From NCBI GenBank assembly GCA_000934385.1, contig KN880704.1, positions 1 to 31,570 of the forward strand: a stretch of DNA of 31,570 bases. The letters run 5' to 3'. The stretch is from Cylindrobasidium torrendii FP15055 ss-10 (Eukaryota > Basidiomycota > Agaricomycetes > Agaricales > Physalacriaceae). Under the pieces are notes generated by a model, which ran no database searches, was not told the DNA's origin, and was given only the letters and a program-made list of their open reading frames with translations. Shown here one piece after another: positions 10,175-20,039 of this stretch. Numbering within the stretch: the first letter of the stretch is position 1; every line of letters starts with the position of its first letter. A program made the translations under genes and the position numbers.

Positions 10175-11158
10175 ATGCTTTTCTCCAGGATACAAGTTAT
10201 CGCCAATGCTTTCTGGGAGCATTTGAAGAATGAGCGCGACGCACATGGTGAGTCGTGCGCCGCCGTTGGGGTCTTTGTTCGTCGATTATGACACGTCAGC
10301 AGTTCGAGAGACACTCAAACCAAACTATCCCAACGTTTCCGGTAAAATTTCTCCATTATATCTCCGTACTCGCAAACCTGACTCCATTCCTAGACGTGGC
10401 GTACAGTATTACCGTCGAGGCGTTGGTCAACAATGCTCAGCGCGATGCGGAAGAAGCCATCAATACTTTCAAGTCGCTCAACAAGGCTGTGACTCCTGAC
10501 AGATCCAGTCTCAAGAGGACTCGAGACGAGGAGGAAGATGCGCACAACGAAAAACATGGCCCTGCATACACTGCCGTTCCCCCGCCCACGAAGCGGACTC
10601 GTGTGGAAAACGCGAACAAAAGTCGGCATATTTTTCACCCATGTTTAGGAGTGCTTATCTGATGGAGAATCCCGCAGAAACCGACCCTTACAAGAGACGC
10701 CGCCGCCATTGGGAAGAGAAGCGCCGCGCCCTTCAGCTCATTGCTGAAGACAAAGCCGCGCTGGAGGAGAGGGAACGCCGCAAGAAAGGTAACGTTTTTA
10801 GCTGGTTTTGGTGAACTCGCTGACCTTTTTTTCAGCAATGGAGAAAGCCGAGAAGGCTCTTATCGAGCGGCAGCGCGCAGAGGTTCGTTTCAGGCTGCCA
10901 CCTGGCTCAATACAGCCGGCATATATGAGGAATCCCCCTGAAGAGGACAAAGGGCTGAGGTCGTATGTCGGAATTGGACGTTCGGTGCGGGGACGCAAGG
11001 AGGTCCGTCGGCGTCTGGAATTGCAGAGATGCGAAGAGGAGAAGAAGCAGGCGGAGAAAGAGGCAGAGGAGAAGAAGTGGAAAGAGGAGGAGGAGGCGAA
11101 GAGGAGGCAGGAGGAAGGTGACGACGAGGATGAAGACGAAGACGACGAGGAGATCTAG
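10175..11158 (+). CDS. Gene B, right copy: charged coiled-coil protein of unknown function
   Basis: Exons 10175-10247, 10300-10341, 10394 to about 10616, about 10673-10788 and 10836-11158. Phases close for introns 1, 2 and 4. The third intron is ambiguous: the frame must shift between KRTRVENANK and TDPYKRRRRHWEEK, and a donor near 10620 with the acceptor gcag near 10675 fits. The protein starts MLFSRIQVIANAFWEHLKNE. It has basic patches (LKRTRDEEEDAHNEK, PPPTKRTR), a long Lys/Glu/Arg helix region and an Asp/Glu tail (GDDEDEDEDDEEI). It differs from the left copy by scattered substitutions without a broken frame, so both copies may be functional. No family is recognised. Confidence 0.7.
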
Positions 11159-12374
11159 AGGCTAACTCTTCCTATCCCGTTTTCTCGTCTCGAAGGCCGG
11201 GTCGGGTAAGGACGAAGGTGAGAATGCTCGTATCCTGAAGTGAGATCTTGCCGCACAACATCCGCACAATGGACTCCGACGAGCCAGCGCGTAGGGCGTT
11301 TCCTCCCTCCTCTCTGAACCGTGTCCCGCTATTGCCATAGAATCACATGCGAGCTGCATTTGAACTCTACGCTCGCGTAGAAATGGCATCACTCCATGGT
11401 CTTGCTATATTTTTCTCTATACACATATTTATCTCTTACTAACACTTTACGTCTGCTCTAATGAGTTTCTTATTCCGACATATCAATTTTAATCCTTCTC
11501 GTTACAATTTGATGGTTCTCCTTTGCGTCCGGCATTCGTGTGAATCACTCTCGAAGACATCCACTTGAAGAGAAATGCTAAACATGGCGCGACAGGCTGT
11601 TTTCAGTAACGAAGACACATCTGACTTGTCCACTCGTTCGTGAACCTGTCCACCTCGGCATAGGACATTGCTCGAGGGTTTGAGACATATTCCTGTTGTC
11701 GTGGTAGACACCTTATCTGAGTATGTAGCGCAAAGTGCGTCCAATGTCGAGCGCTAAGCGCTAAGCCTCCACTCGGCTGCAGCATTATCCAGATTCGCTC
11801 ACTCTGAGAACCTCAGAATTTCAAGCTCGCACTGTTGTGCCATTGCCATGCATTGTGACTGACGACCAAGCAAGCCTCTTCCTTCTGTTTAAACAAGGCG
11901 TTGTTTACGTCATGCTAGCGTTCATGTAGGGTCCAGGCATGAGAGTTCGTCCGTGTGTTAAGTCATACTCAGTCGCTGAGCGTTGAGCATACATACTGCG
12001 TCTCGTACATGGAGTACTACTTGCCTGTACTGAGGGAACCGATGGCAAAAGACAAACATGTGTTGACTTATTTCATGGTTAATCCATTGACAGGGCGAGT
12101 AAGTATGGTCAGTAGGCTTTTCATCTCATGCCCGCCGAATGAACGAAGTAAACAAGTGTGAAGCCTAAGCATCATAATATCTGGCAACATAGTGTATTCT
12201 GAGTGTCAAAGAGAAGGAAAGATATCCAAGAAAAAGGAAAGGTATGTAGCTACAATCAATTGCACATACAGTATTAGTATTATATAAGAACAACAATTAG
12301 AAAATGCACCGCGAACAGAAGTTTATGTAGTAGAGAAGTGCATGCCTCAGTGAAGTGCAAACACGGGAGCACAG
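11159..12374. other. Intergenic DNA between convergent genes B and A (right arm)
   Basis: Counterpart of 1087-2282. It has clear collinear similarity in reverse orientation, with more small indels and substitutions than the coding parts. No gene is supported. Confidence 0.6.
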
Positions 12375-13417
12375 CTACTCAAAATCGCGCGGAAACAAGT
12401 TGCACCATACCAGCCCGTGTTCGGAGCTGGTAGAGCAAACTGATACAGCGTCCTCGTCGTCCTCATCCTCGTCTTCGTCCTCATCCTCGTTTTCGGCCTC
12501 GTTCACATCCATGTCCATGTCATCGCGTTTCCTGCTACCAGGTATCGTCCCATTCTCATCGGTGGGCACCGGTACATTCAGCAGCTGCCCGTCAGAGCGT
12601 CCGAAGGGAAGAGACAGACGCTGGACCTTTGCGGGTCGTCCATCACTGTCTCCTTCACCTTGGTGGCGGCGCTTGCCAAGCCTGACAGCAAGCCGTTCTG
12701 CTTCGTGGTCGGTGAGCGCGTTGAGGTCGAGGTCACGCAGAGCCCGGAGGGTGCGTGCGCGAGGGTCCTCCGAGGCCAGCGCAGACTCGGAGGGCGTGAC
12801 TGTCGTAGAGGTGTACCCCCCGGATGCAAGCACACTACCAGGGAATGCTGGAACGTTGAGCTCGTGGTCGCTCTCATCCCCGAGAAAATGCATATCCGAG
12901 AGCGATACAGGTTGCGAAGTACGTCCACTCGTCTCCCAGAAATAGGCAAGTTGGCGCGCGGAAGCGCCAGACTGGAGAGGCATCTGGGCATAGGCGGGGG
13001 ATGGTTGGCGCGGGTCCGTGTGTGGTTGGCCTCCAACACGCTGGCCGAGACCTTCTTCGGTCTGTGTAAACAGCAGACCATCGGGTTGGGGGCTGTCAAA
13101 GATGTCGATGCCATGGCGCAATGTGGCAGGTGAAAGCCACCAAGCGTCCTCTGAAACGTCGCTGGTGGTTGGACCATCGGTGTTCTCGGATGCCCACACG
13201 GTGGGCTGGTTGTGACTGGGAGGGAGTAGGTTGTTGGGCAACACTGGGGATGGGAAGTTCTCCTTGGTGGCCTGGATGGAAAGGCTTTAGTCTAAGCGTT
13301 GGCCAGCGCCCTATATGAGAGATGACGCACCAGTTCAACCCAATTGATTATCTTTTGCATCGCTAGGAAGTCTGCATAGCGCTTTGGCTTTGGCGCGTAG
13401 ATATTTGTGAAACACAT
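12375..13417 (-). CDS. Gene A, right copy: acidic-tailed nuclear-looking protein of unknown function
   Basis: Exons 13417-13331 and 13271-12375, phase 0, about 327 aa. The exon structure is the same as in the left copy, with start MCFTNIYAPKPKRYADFLAM. The best-conserved part is the middle helix region (TLRALRDLDLNALTDHEAER). The acidic tail differs from the left copy by indels in the Asp-Met-Asp-Val and Glu-Asp repeats. A longer upstream open frame exists but ends at a TAA 10 nt before this ATG; an acceptor-like ttcag lies in between, so an additional 5' exon cannot be excluded. No known domain. Confidence 0.72.
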
Positions 13418-13762
13418 CGCTGAAGTTTAGTCGGGAAGGCGGTCGATTCGGGACGAAATTAGTTTTTCTTCGATGGTGGATGGAGAGCAGAGCGAGAGCT
13501 GGCGCCATGATTTTCGACGGGCAAAGACCATCGTAGTCGAACAAAGACCAACACGTGTGTGTACAAACAAGCACAAGTAGGCTAGTAGCAAGGCCGGCAT
13601 ACGCGCCGGACGATCCGTTGCCACCTAACGGAGTGAATGAGAATGGAGCGCACTTAGCAGGAATGTAATCCTCTTACAGGCACTTGGATAATAGAGTGTA
13701 TTAGGTGCAGGACTATGTTTGCTTACTCGGGGCCGCTGGCCAGAGAATCAAGGTGAAACCGA
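13370..13762. repeat. First copy of a 393-bp direct duplication flanking the gap
   Basis: Matches 13863-14256 base for base except for a one-base indel and neighbouring substitution near 13465 and one substitution near 13477. It covers the first exon of gene A, its upstream region and the left end of the TIR element, and stops where the Ns begin. Confidence 0.95.
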
Positions 13763-13862
13763 NNNNNNNNNNNNNNNNNNNNNNNNNNNNNNNNNNNNNN
13801 NNNNNNNNNNNNNNNNNNNNNNNNNNNNNNNNNNNNNNNNNNNNNNNNNNNNNNNNNNNNNN
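13763..13862. other. Assembly gap, 100 N
   Basis: Exactly 100 unknown bases, the usual fixed length for a gap of unknown size. The same sequence is present on both sides, so the true distance may be zero or negative. Confidence 0.98.
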
Positions 13863-14256
13863 GTCTGCATAGCGCTTTGGCTTTGGCGCGTAGATATTTG
13901 TGAAACACATCGCTGAAGTTTAGTCGGGAAGGCGGTCGATTCGGGACGAAATTAGTTTTGTCTTCGATGGTGGACGGAGAGCAGAGCGAGAGCTGGCGCC
14001 ATGATTTTCGACGGGCAAAGACCATCGTAGTCGAACAAAGACCAACACGTGTGTGTACAAACAAGCACAAGTAGGCTAGTAGCAAGGCCGGCATACGCGC
14101 CGGACGATCCGTTGCCACCTAACGGAGTGAATGAGAATGGAGCGCACTTAGCAGGAATGTAATCCTCTTACAGGCACTTGGATAATAGAGTGTATTAGGT
14201 GCAGGACTATGTTTGCTTACTCGGGGCCGCTGGCCAGAGAATCAAGGTGAAACCGA
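13863..14256. repeat. Second copy of the direct duplication flanking the gap
   Basis: Starts at the first base after the gap, inside what corresponds to gene A exon 1, and continues into the complete TIR element. It carries only a truncated first exon of gene A (the reading frame runs into the gap), so it is not counted as another gene. Confidence 0.95.
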
Positions 14257-14420
14257 AGCCAAACTGAGGCCAAAGTACGGCCAAACTGAGGTCAAATTGA
14301 GGCCAAACTGAGGTCAAACTGATGTGAAAGCAAGGTCAAATTGAGGCGAAAGTAAAGTCAATTTGAGACGAAAGGAAGGCAAAAGAAAGGCGAACACTAG
14401 GCGAAAATAAGTCGAAAAGC
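14252..14420. repeat. Degenerate 11-bp tandem repeat, block 1
   Basis: About fifteen head-to-tail 11-bp units related to CTGAGGTCAAA / TTGAGGCCAAA / CTGAGGCCAAA. They are best conserved near the left TIR and decay inward to units such as ATAAGTCGAAA. Confidence 0.85.
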
Positions 14421-14529
14421 CGCTGCTCTTGTGCATAGTTCTTCATCCAGAGGTCCAACGTTGAACTGAACCAGCTTTTTGACGAATGCGCGCGGCATTG
14501 CTCTCAGAAGCGACGTTCATGCATTTCAA

Positions 14530-14660
14530 CCTGAAGCCAAATCGCGGCCACCTTAGAGCCAAATCGCGGCCACCTTGAGGTCAAATCGCGGCCAACTCGA
14601 AGTCAAATCGCGGCGAACCTGAAGTCAAATTGCGGCCAAATTGCGACCTGACTTTTGGCC
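14530..14660. repeat. 11-bp repeat, block 2, with 22-bp higher order
   Basis: Units alternate between a CTGAAGCCAAA-like and a TCGCGGCCACC-like 11-mer, giving a 22-bp period over about six double units. Both are related to block 1 and have the same orientation. The block ends just before the right TIR. Confidence 0.82.
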
Positions 14661-14707
14661 AATCTACCCCGAGTAAGCAAACATAGTCCTGCACCTAATA
14701 CACTCTA

Positions 14708-15259
14708 ATATTGTGTGAGTCCCAAGTACTTGCCTGTGCATGCTTGCACGAATTTCGATGTTGCCACAAGTCTGAGCGATGCCGAACGAGGCCGTGTGAT
14801 GCAATCATTTGATGATGTGACGGCCGAAGGCCGGCTGGCGTTGTGCGCGACCTGACCGATTACCAGCATGTCGCACCTTTCCTGGCCACTTGAATTTTGT
14901 ATTGACGTCCATATACTTGCTCGAGCCTCAACCTTCCAAAAAGCCGAAACGGCTTCTGTCGGCCAACTTGCCTAAGCGCCTATCCTCACGCCCCCCGATT
15001 TCACGCCGGACAGAGCTATTTCCAGGCTCTCACCATTCCGTTTGCACTCAGATTTTTCTCACGCCGTCCAAAGGTACAGCGAAAGGCAAACGTGCTACGT
15101 TACCAAGGCCGCAGACCCCGCATTGCAGGCGCTCTTCCACGGTCGTTGTGCTGGACAGCGCACCAAACTAAATGGCGGACGCATGGAAGCTTGGAATGGG
15201 CGCTTTCCCAAAGTACATTCATCTTTGATTTGATGCGGATGGTGTACCGCAAGCACCAG
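14708..15259. other. Intergenic DNA upstream of the hydrolase gene
   Basis: About 550 bp. Overlapping short plus-strand open frames (14890-15274) have no splice or domain support. The proximal part should be the promoter of the 15328 gene. Confidence 0.5.
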
Positions 15260-15267
15260 TATAAAAG
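15260..15267 (+). promoter_or_regulatory. TATA box (TATAAAAG) of the hydrolase gene
   Basis: A consensus TATA box 68 bp upstream of the ATG at 15328, which would place initiation near 15290 and give a short leader. Confidence 0.75.
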
Positions 15268-15327
15268 CCTTTAAGATGGCTGGGATTCGTTCAGCAGTAG
15301 CTTTCTTGCCTTCTCACTTCGCAAGCC

Positions 15328-16282
15328 ATGCATTTCTTCAAGGTTCTCACCGCCATCGCTATTGCCGCAGGTGAGCTCTTCTCCTTGGGCTCCCTATTCC
15401 TCCTCCCTTCGAAACTTCGCTTCCTGCACAAAGAGCTAATCGCATCACCAGTGTCCACCGCTGCATTCGAGTACGAGCGTATTGACAAGGACAACGTCGT
15501 TCTCCTCGTCGTAGACCACCAAATTGGTCTCTACCAGATGACGCGCGACTTCAACTCTGTCGAGTATCGCAACAACATTCTTGCGCATGCCGAGCTTGGC
15601 AAGATCTTCAACCTCCCGACTATCCTCACGTCGAGTACACCCCTGGGCAAGCATCATCCCTTGCACGCCGTGTAAGAGAATGTTTTGTTCATTTCTCATA
15701 CAGGTCCAAACGGTCCACTTCCCCAGGAGCTCTTCGACATGCACCCTGAGGCGCCCTACATCCCGCGCCCAGGCGAGGTCAATGCCTGGGATAACGAGGA
15801 CTTCCGCAACGCTGTCAAGGCCACTGGCAAAAAGCAAGTCATCCTCGCTGGAATCGTCACCGACGTGAGTTTCTCCCATCTCTCAGGCGGACTTCCTGTT
15901 TTCGTACTTATCTCGCTTACTTTTAGGTCTGCACCGCATTCCTTGCTTTATCCCTTCGCGCCGAGGGGTACAGTGTCTTCGCCAACTCCGAGGCCTCTGG
16001 AACGACCGACCTCCGTCTCGCGGCAGACGCCAACGACCGTATGCGCGCTGCAGGTGTACAGATCCTGTCGAACTTTGCTATTGCCTGTGAGCTCATGCGC
16101 GACTGGCGCAACACCCCCGGCGCCGTTGAGATGCTGCCGTACTTCGACAAGTGAGTTGTCCTGTTTTCATGGTGTGCTGGTCACTGACGCGCTCTAGGTA
16201 TCTGCCCATCTACGGCCAGCTTACCCGTGCGCACCATGCTGCTATCACCAACGGGACCATCCTTCCCGGTGAGAACGCTTGA
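15328..16282 (+). CDS. Secreted YcaC-like isochorismatase-family cysteine hydrolase
   Basis: Five exons (15328-15370, 15452-15646, 15704-15864, 15927-16150, 16198-16282) close exactly to 235 aa. Residues 1-18 (MHFFKVLTAIAIAAVSTA) look like a secretion signal, so the enzyme is probably exported. The rest follows E. coli YcaC along its length. Asp36 in LLVVDHQIG is the family's acidic catalytic residue, GPNGPLPQEL and RPGEVNAWDNEDF are conserved blocks with Arg101 at the usual basic position, and Cys135 in IVTDVCTAF is the nucleophile. ACELMRDWRNTPGA closes the fold. Isochorismatase-fold hydrolases cleave amide or vinyl-ether bonds; YcaC's own substrate is not settled, so the substrate here is unknown. 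The second intron is best read with a GC donor (15647-15703), because the nearby GT donor would delete conserved residues. The 3' end is 81 bp from the convergent BTB gene. Confidence 0.92.
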
Positions 16283-16363
16283 GGGGTTATCGCAGGGATG
16301 TGAATAGGTGTCAAACATTGGCCAAGGATTCATTTTCTTCGAAAAATACAACATTTTTGATGT

Positions 16364-18116
16364 TCAGCGATCCGCTATACCCAGCAATACCCTTTTCATA
16401 ACTGCTTGAATGTGAGCCTCACCTCCTCGATCCATCATATCCGACACAGCGATCCGGATGGCCTTGTTTTTGGAGTAGTTGTCCAACAGATACTCGACCT
16501 CAATGTCGAGGATCTCGGGGTATCTGGCATATACATCGTGTTCAGTGAGAAGGTGCGAAGAACACTGGGCAATGAGCACGCACCGAGATGAGAAGATACT
16601 GAAGGCTTCGTGTACTATGTTATCGACCGACAGCTGGGATTTAATACTCTCTAGAGCCTTCGCCTTGAGGATTTCAAGCCCAAACTAAGTCCTGATGAGC
16701 CAAGCATCGCCGAGGACAGAGGAGAGAAGAAACGGACCTGGTCTGCAAGACGGTACATCGACTTTGGCGAACAGGTTTCCTCTTTGAAGCGAGCGATGCT
16801 TTCTTCATGGTCTGTGTACGATGACTTGAGCTTTGCGAAGGTGATGTCGCCAAAGTAGGCGTAGTTCTGAAATGCGGACCATCTGCTCGACATGTTAGGC
16901 AATTGATAATTAATAAGGGCACTAGCGGCTGACTGACGTTCTTGCGGCGGTCGAACGCAAGGAGACAACACGCATGTTTGCAGAGTCGGATTGCTGGCTT
17001 CTGAGAGGTATGTCAGGGTGGTCAAAGAACGAATAACAAAACGTACTGCGTCTCGGAGTCGATCTCATGAAGGGTCTGGGCGTCCGCGTCGAAAGTACTG
17101 ATATCCATGAGATCCTGGGATGCTACAGAAGGCGACCTTCCGGCCTCGACGTCGCTGTTGTTTTTGGCCGTCTCAAGATCATCTTCCTCCTCAAGGTCGC
17201 TGTCGCTCTCATAGTCGAGAGCTTCACCCAACTCGGTCGGATGAAATCTGAGTTTCTCGGCCTCTTCCAGGCGGTTCTCTGTGCAGACTGACATCGCGCA
17301 TTAGCGCACTTCCATGCTGTACGCAAGCAACTCACATTGGTTCAACCCATTTCTCCGCAGGATTCCAGAATGGCAGAAGAAGGAGCGCGGTGTGTGGGGC
17401 TCGCCAAGACGAAGGCGGTGAGAGTGGCAAAGGATCTTGGTATCCGCGACGTTCCCGCTGTCGACAAAGGAGTCCTTGACCAACGCTAGAACTGGAGGAA
17501 TAGCAGCTGCGCGAGGCTGGCAGAGCTTGATGGCGATCTTGAACAGTAAACCAAAAAACTGCGGCCCCTCGACTGCTGCTTCTTCGGCAGTGGAATAGCG
17601 TAACAAAAGCTCATCTTCAACAAGACTGAGTGTCCGCGATGCTGGAATTGTCGGGAAAAGATGTAATTTACTCTCTCGGATGAGATAAGTGCGAGCAGAG
17701 ATCACGCTGGCAGCAATAGATTCAATGCAATGGCCAGCCTTGATCATGAACATGAACAACGGACTAAATTCCATGCTAAGATGGAGGAGTCCGCGGGGAC
17801 GCATCTGAGGACGTGTTAAATATCAGAGCACAGGAAGCAGGCTTAAGACGGTGATACACACATCTTTTTTGTTCATGGCAGCTACAAACTCCTCGTCGGA
17901 GTAGAGTTCGCTAGGCTTTCTTACGAGTTTGAACGTCCATCCCATGTCGGATTGCGCGATAGCGACGCTGTCTCCCTGCTCCGTATCGCATATGGTGTCA
18001 AACTCCACATAGAACGTGCTTGTATATGTTGAGCCGTCCTCAGAAACCTCTTCGATGGGTTCAACGATGCGACATGTGTGTCCCATGGTCAAGGTTTGAG
18101 GGAGAAGGTAAGCCAT
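16364..18116 (-). CDS. BTB/POZ domain protein of the mushroom-expanded type
   Basis: Seven exons (18116-17862, 17804-17336, 17287-17047, 17000-16938, 16885-16738, 16684-16584, 16523-16364) close in phase to 478 aa. The N-terminal part (STYTSTFYVEFDTIC, then MGWTFKLVRKPSE) resembles the MATH-like region found before BTB in these fungal proteins. Residues about 85-240 are a less conserved middle, followed by an acidic stretch (YESDSDLEEEDDLE). The C-terminal part has the typical BTB order: WSAFQNYAYFGDITFAKLKS, CSPKSMYRLADQ, GLEILKAKALESIKSQLS and a final RYPEILDIEVEYLL helix region. BTB domains dimerise and often act as Cullin-3 adaptors; the substrate is unknown. The BTB core looks shortened before the WSAF block, so an extra exon or a divergent domain is possible. 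Confidence 0.82.
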
Positions 18117-18596
18117 GAGGCTGTCACTCTACGCCCTTCAAAGATCCCACCGGATTAAGCGCGCGCGAAGCGATGAGTGTGACCATTGGACCCGCGTAAC
18201 GAGGCCACAAAGTTAACAAAGTAAGCGCCGTGGGTCTACAGCGGGAAAGGTAAGTTAGTTCAGAAATTTGCCAGGCGAGCGGATGCCCAAATGCCTGCTT
18301 GTAATTCTTTGTATTGGGCTTTAAGACAAGCCTCAAACAATGAAGGACAATTCCGATATACAGAATTCTGCGAACTTTTGGCAGCCACAAGATCAAGGTG
18401 GTCGCTGACCAGAACGAAGAGGCCGAACCAAGGCTATGTACACAAAATCCTCCATTCGCGACCTACAGACGACATACATCTAGTTTGCTATAATATTACA
18501 AATTACGAATTACGGTTGCTCGTACAATAGAACGATGAATGAAAATGTAAGAACAAACAACACAGTCCGACATCTGCAGACGAACCAACTCCAAAG
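18117..18596. other. Intergenic DNA between the BTB gene start and the membrane-protein gene end
   Basis: About 480 bp. It should hold the BTB promoter and the 3' end of the next minus-strand gene. Short open frames on both strands are not convincing. Confidence 0.5.
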
Positions 18597-20039
18597 CTAC
18601 TCGCAGTCATCATCAGAATCACCTTCGTACGCCTTATAATTTCCTTCAGTAGTGGCACCATTCGCACCCTGAATGAAGAACTGCCCGTCCTCGCGCCTGA
18701 ACAGCTTCACATCCTTGACCATCCCCTTCGCCACGAGGTACAACGTCTGGCGGTCGTCCATCCCAACAGCTTCATGGTCCTTGGCTTTGAAGTCGATCCA
18801 GGCAACAACCGTTTGCCCCAGCACGAGAATAGCGAAAGCCAAGTTTTGCGTCGACCAGACAGTCCATCCGACCAGTATCAGAAAGAGAAGAACGTGAGCG
18901 GGGGCGCATTCCAGCCAGTGGGCGTAGCGATGGATTCCGCGAGCAGGAGAAGAAATGTAGCCAACGTGGAACGAGATACGCTCAAGATATCGAGGGAACA
19001 GTAAGATCGTACCGCCAACTAGAGCGTACCAAGGCAAGAAGAGAAGAGCCTTCGGAATGAGGGTGGCGATATCATCGAGAGATAGGTTGATCATGCGCGA
19101 AATGAAGTCTTCATCGAACAAGAGCTCGGCGGTGTCCAACAGACCATCCTCTGCACCAGACTGGGGCTAAATCAGCGAGTGGAAAGACGGACAAGTCGGC
19201 TTCCGGCTTCTCACCTTTGCCTCCTCCGCGAGACGCTTGACATCCAAGTCTTTCACAGCGGTGACAGAGATAGAGCGATCATGAGGCTGAGGCCAGAGAT
19301 GAGTTTAATTCACGAACACAGACAAGGACACACAGGACGCATCAGGCGGCTTGAGGCAGCGAAGAGACCTTGGCGTAGAATGGGTGAGTCAACGTCGAGA
19401 GCCTCCTCCGGGGAGAGGTCGCTTGCAGGTTCGGTCACATCGAGATCTGGAATAGCAATGTCTCGAGAAAGAACGCGAGTCATTTCCCGGGGACCAACTT
19501 GCAACGTCTCCTGTTCGACTACAGGTTGGATGGGTGGTTCAAAATTGGCGGTGGATGGATCAGCTGACGAAATTTCGGCATAGATGGAAGACAGAGATTC
19601 TTCAGTAGAAGTAGAGCTCGACCGGCTACTGTCGTTTGGAAGTGAAATCGAGCTCTCGCCCTGGAGTGATGATTGAGAACAGACTGGGAAGAAAAGAAAG
19701 TTATTCTACCATGACTAGTCCGCGAGCAAACTTGCGTGCCCTTCCAACGACCTTGGACATTGATCGTGGCGGCTTGGAGGACTTGCCGTCCGGACGAGGC
19801 GTCTTCTGGACATCGAGGCCGGCGTCCAAGTCCAGCTCGGAGAAGAGACGCTGGTGGAAGTTGTCGAAGGGCGAGGGCTCCTCGTCTGCCGGCGTATTCA
19901 GGCTGGAACCAAACGGCGATTCGTCCGTGACCTCAGAGTCGGTGCGCTGCATGAAATGACTGTCCTGCGAGGCCATTGGCGAGGACGACGACAAAAAGGG
20001 CGGGATACTGACCATATTCGTTTCCTGAACATCGGCCAT
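18597..20039 (-). CDS. Integral membrane protein with a long Ser/Asp-rich cytosolic region, unknown function
   Basis: Four exons (20039-19710, 19660-19334, 19286-19215, 19160-18597), all phase 0, give 430 aa. The start is ATG 20039-20037 (MADVQETNMVSIPPF). Residues 1-270 are hydrophilic, rich in Ser, Asp and Glu, with a basic RARKFARG segment near 105. Hydrophobic segments follow at about 276-298 (ATLIPKALLFLPWYALVGGT), 332-346 and 348-365 (LAFAILVLGQTVVAWI), most likely three membrane spans. A short soluble tail ends in an acidic EGDSDDDCE. I do not recognise the family; it looks like a conserved fungal organelle or ER membrane protein, but the compartment is inference. Confidence 0.8.

Larger units (their letters stand above)
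10060..13466. repeat. Right arm of large inverted duplication
   Basis: Reverse-complement counterpart of 1-3381, carrying gene B on plus and gene A on minus. The match to the left arm starts near 10060 and can be followed to the position that pairs with window base 1. Beyond that the left partner lies outside the window, so the outer end is unknown; the arm may include the TIR element at 14186-14707. Confidence 0.93.
14186..14707. mobile_element. Non-autonomous TIR element (MITE-like), about 520 bp
   Basis: Perfect 41-bp terminal inverted repeats lie at 14186-14226 and 14667-14707; each begins TAGAGTGTATTAGG and ends CTTACTCGGGG going inward. If the terminal TA is the target duplication, the ends resemble elements that insert at TA. 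Flanking ACAGGCA...CTTGG words outside both ends suggest the inverted repeat may have been longer and decayed. There is no coding capacity inside. A truncated left end (13692-13762) appears before the gap. A foldback element or an unrelated hairpin are alternatives. Confidence 0.7.

Noticed and set aside
12578..13177. 199-codon frame overlapping right gene A
   Set aside because: Alternative frame of the same exon; in the left arm the equivalent frame (290-691) ends much earlier, so it is not conserved.
1..13466. Mating-type (HD or pheromone/receptor) locus
   Set aside because: Inverted arms and divergent genes suggested it, but no homeodomain (WFxNxR), STE3-like receptor or CaaX pheromone precursor is visible.
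13723..14118. 131-codon frame crossing the N gap
   Set aside because: Partly unknown bases; it is the duplicated upstream region of gene A, not a separate gene.
14890..15274. Overlapping short plus-strand frames before the hydrolase gene
   Set aside because: They run into the TATA-box region of a well-supported gene, change frame repeatedly and show no domain.
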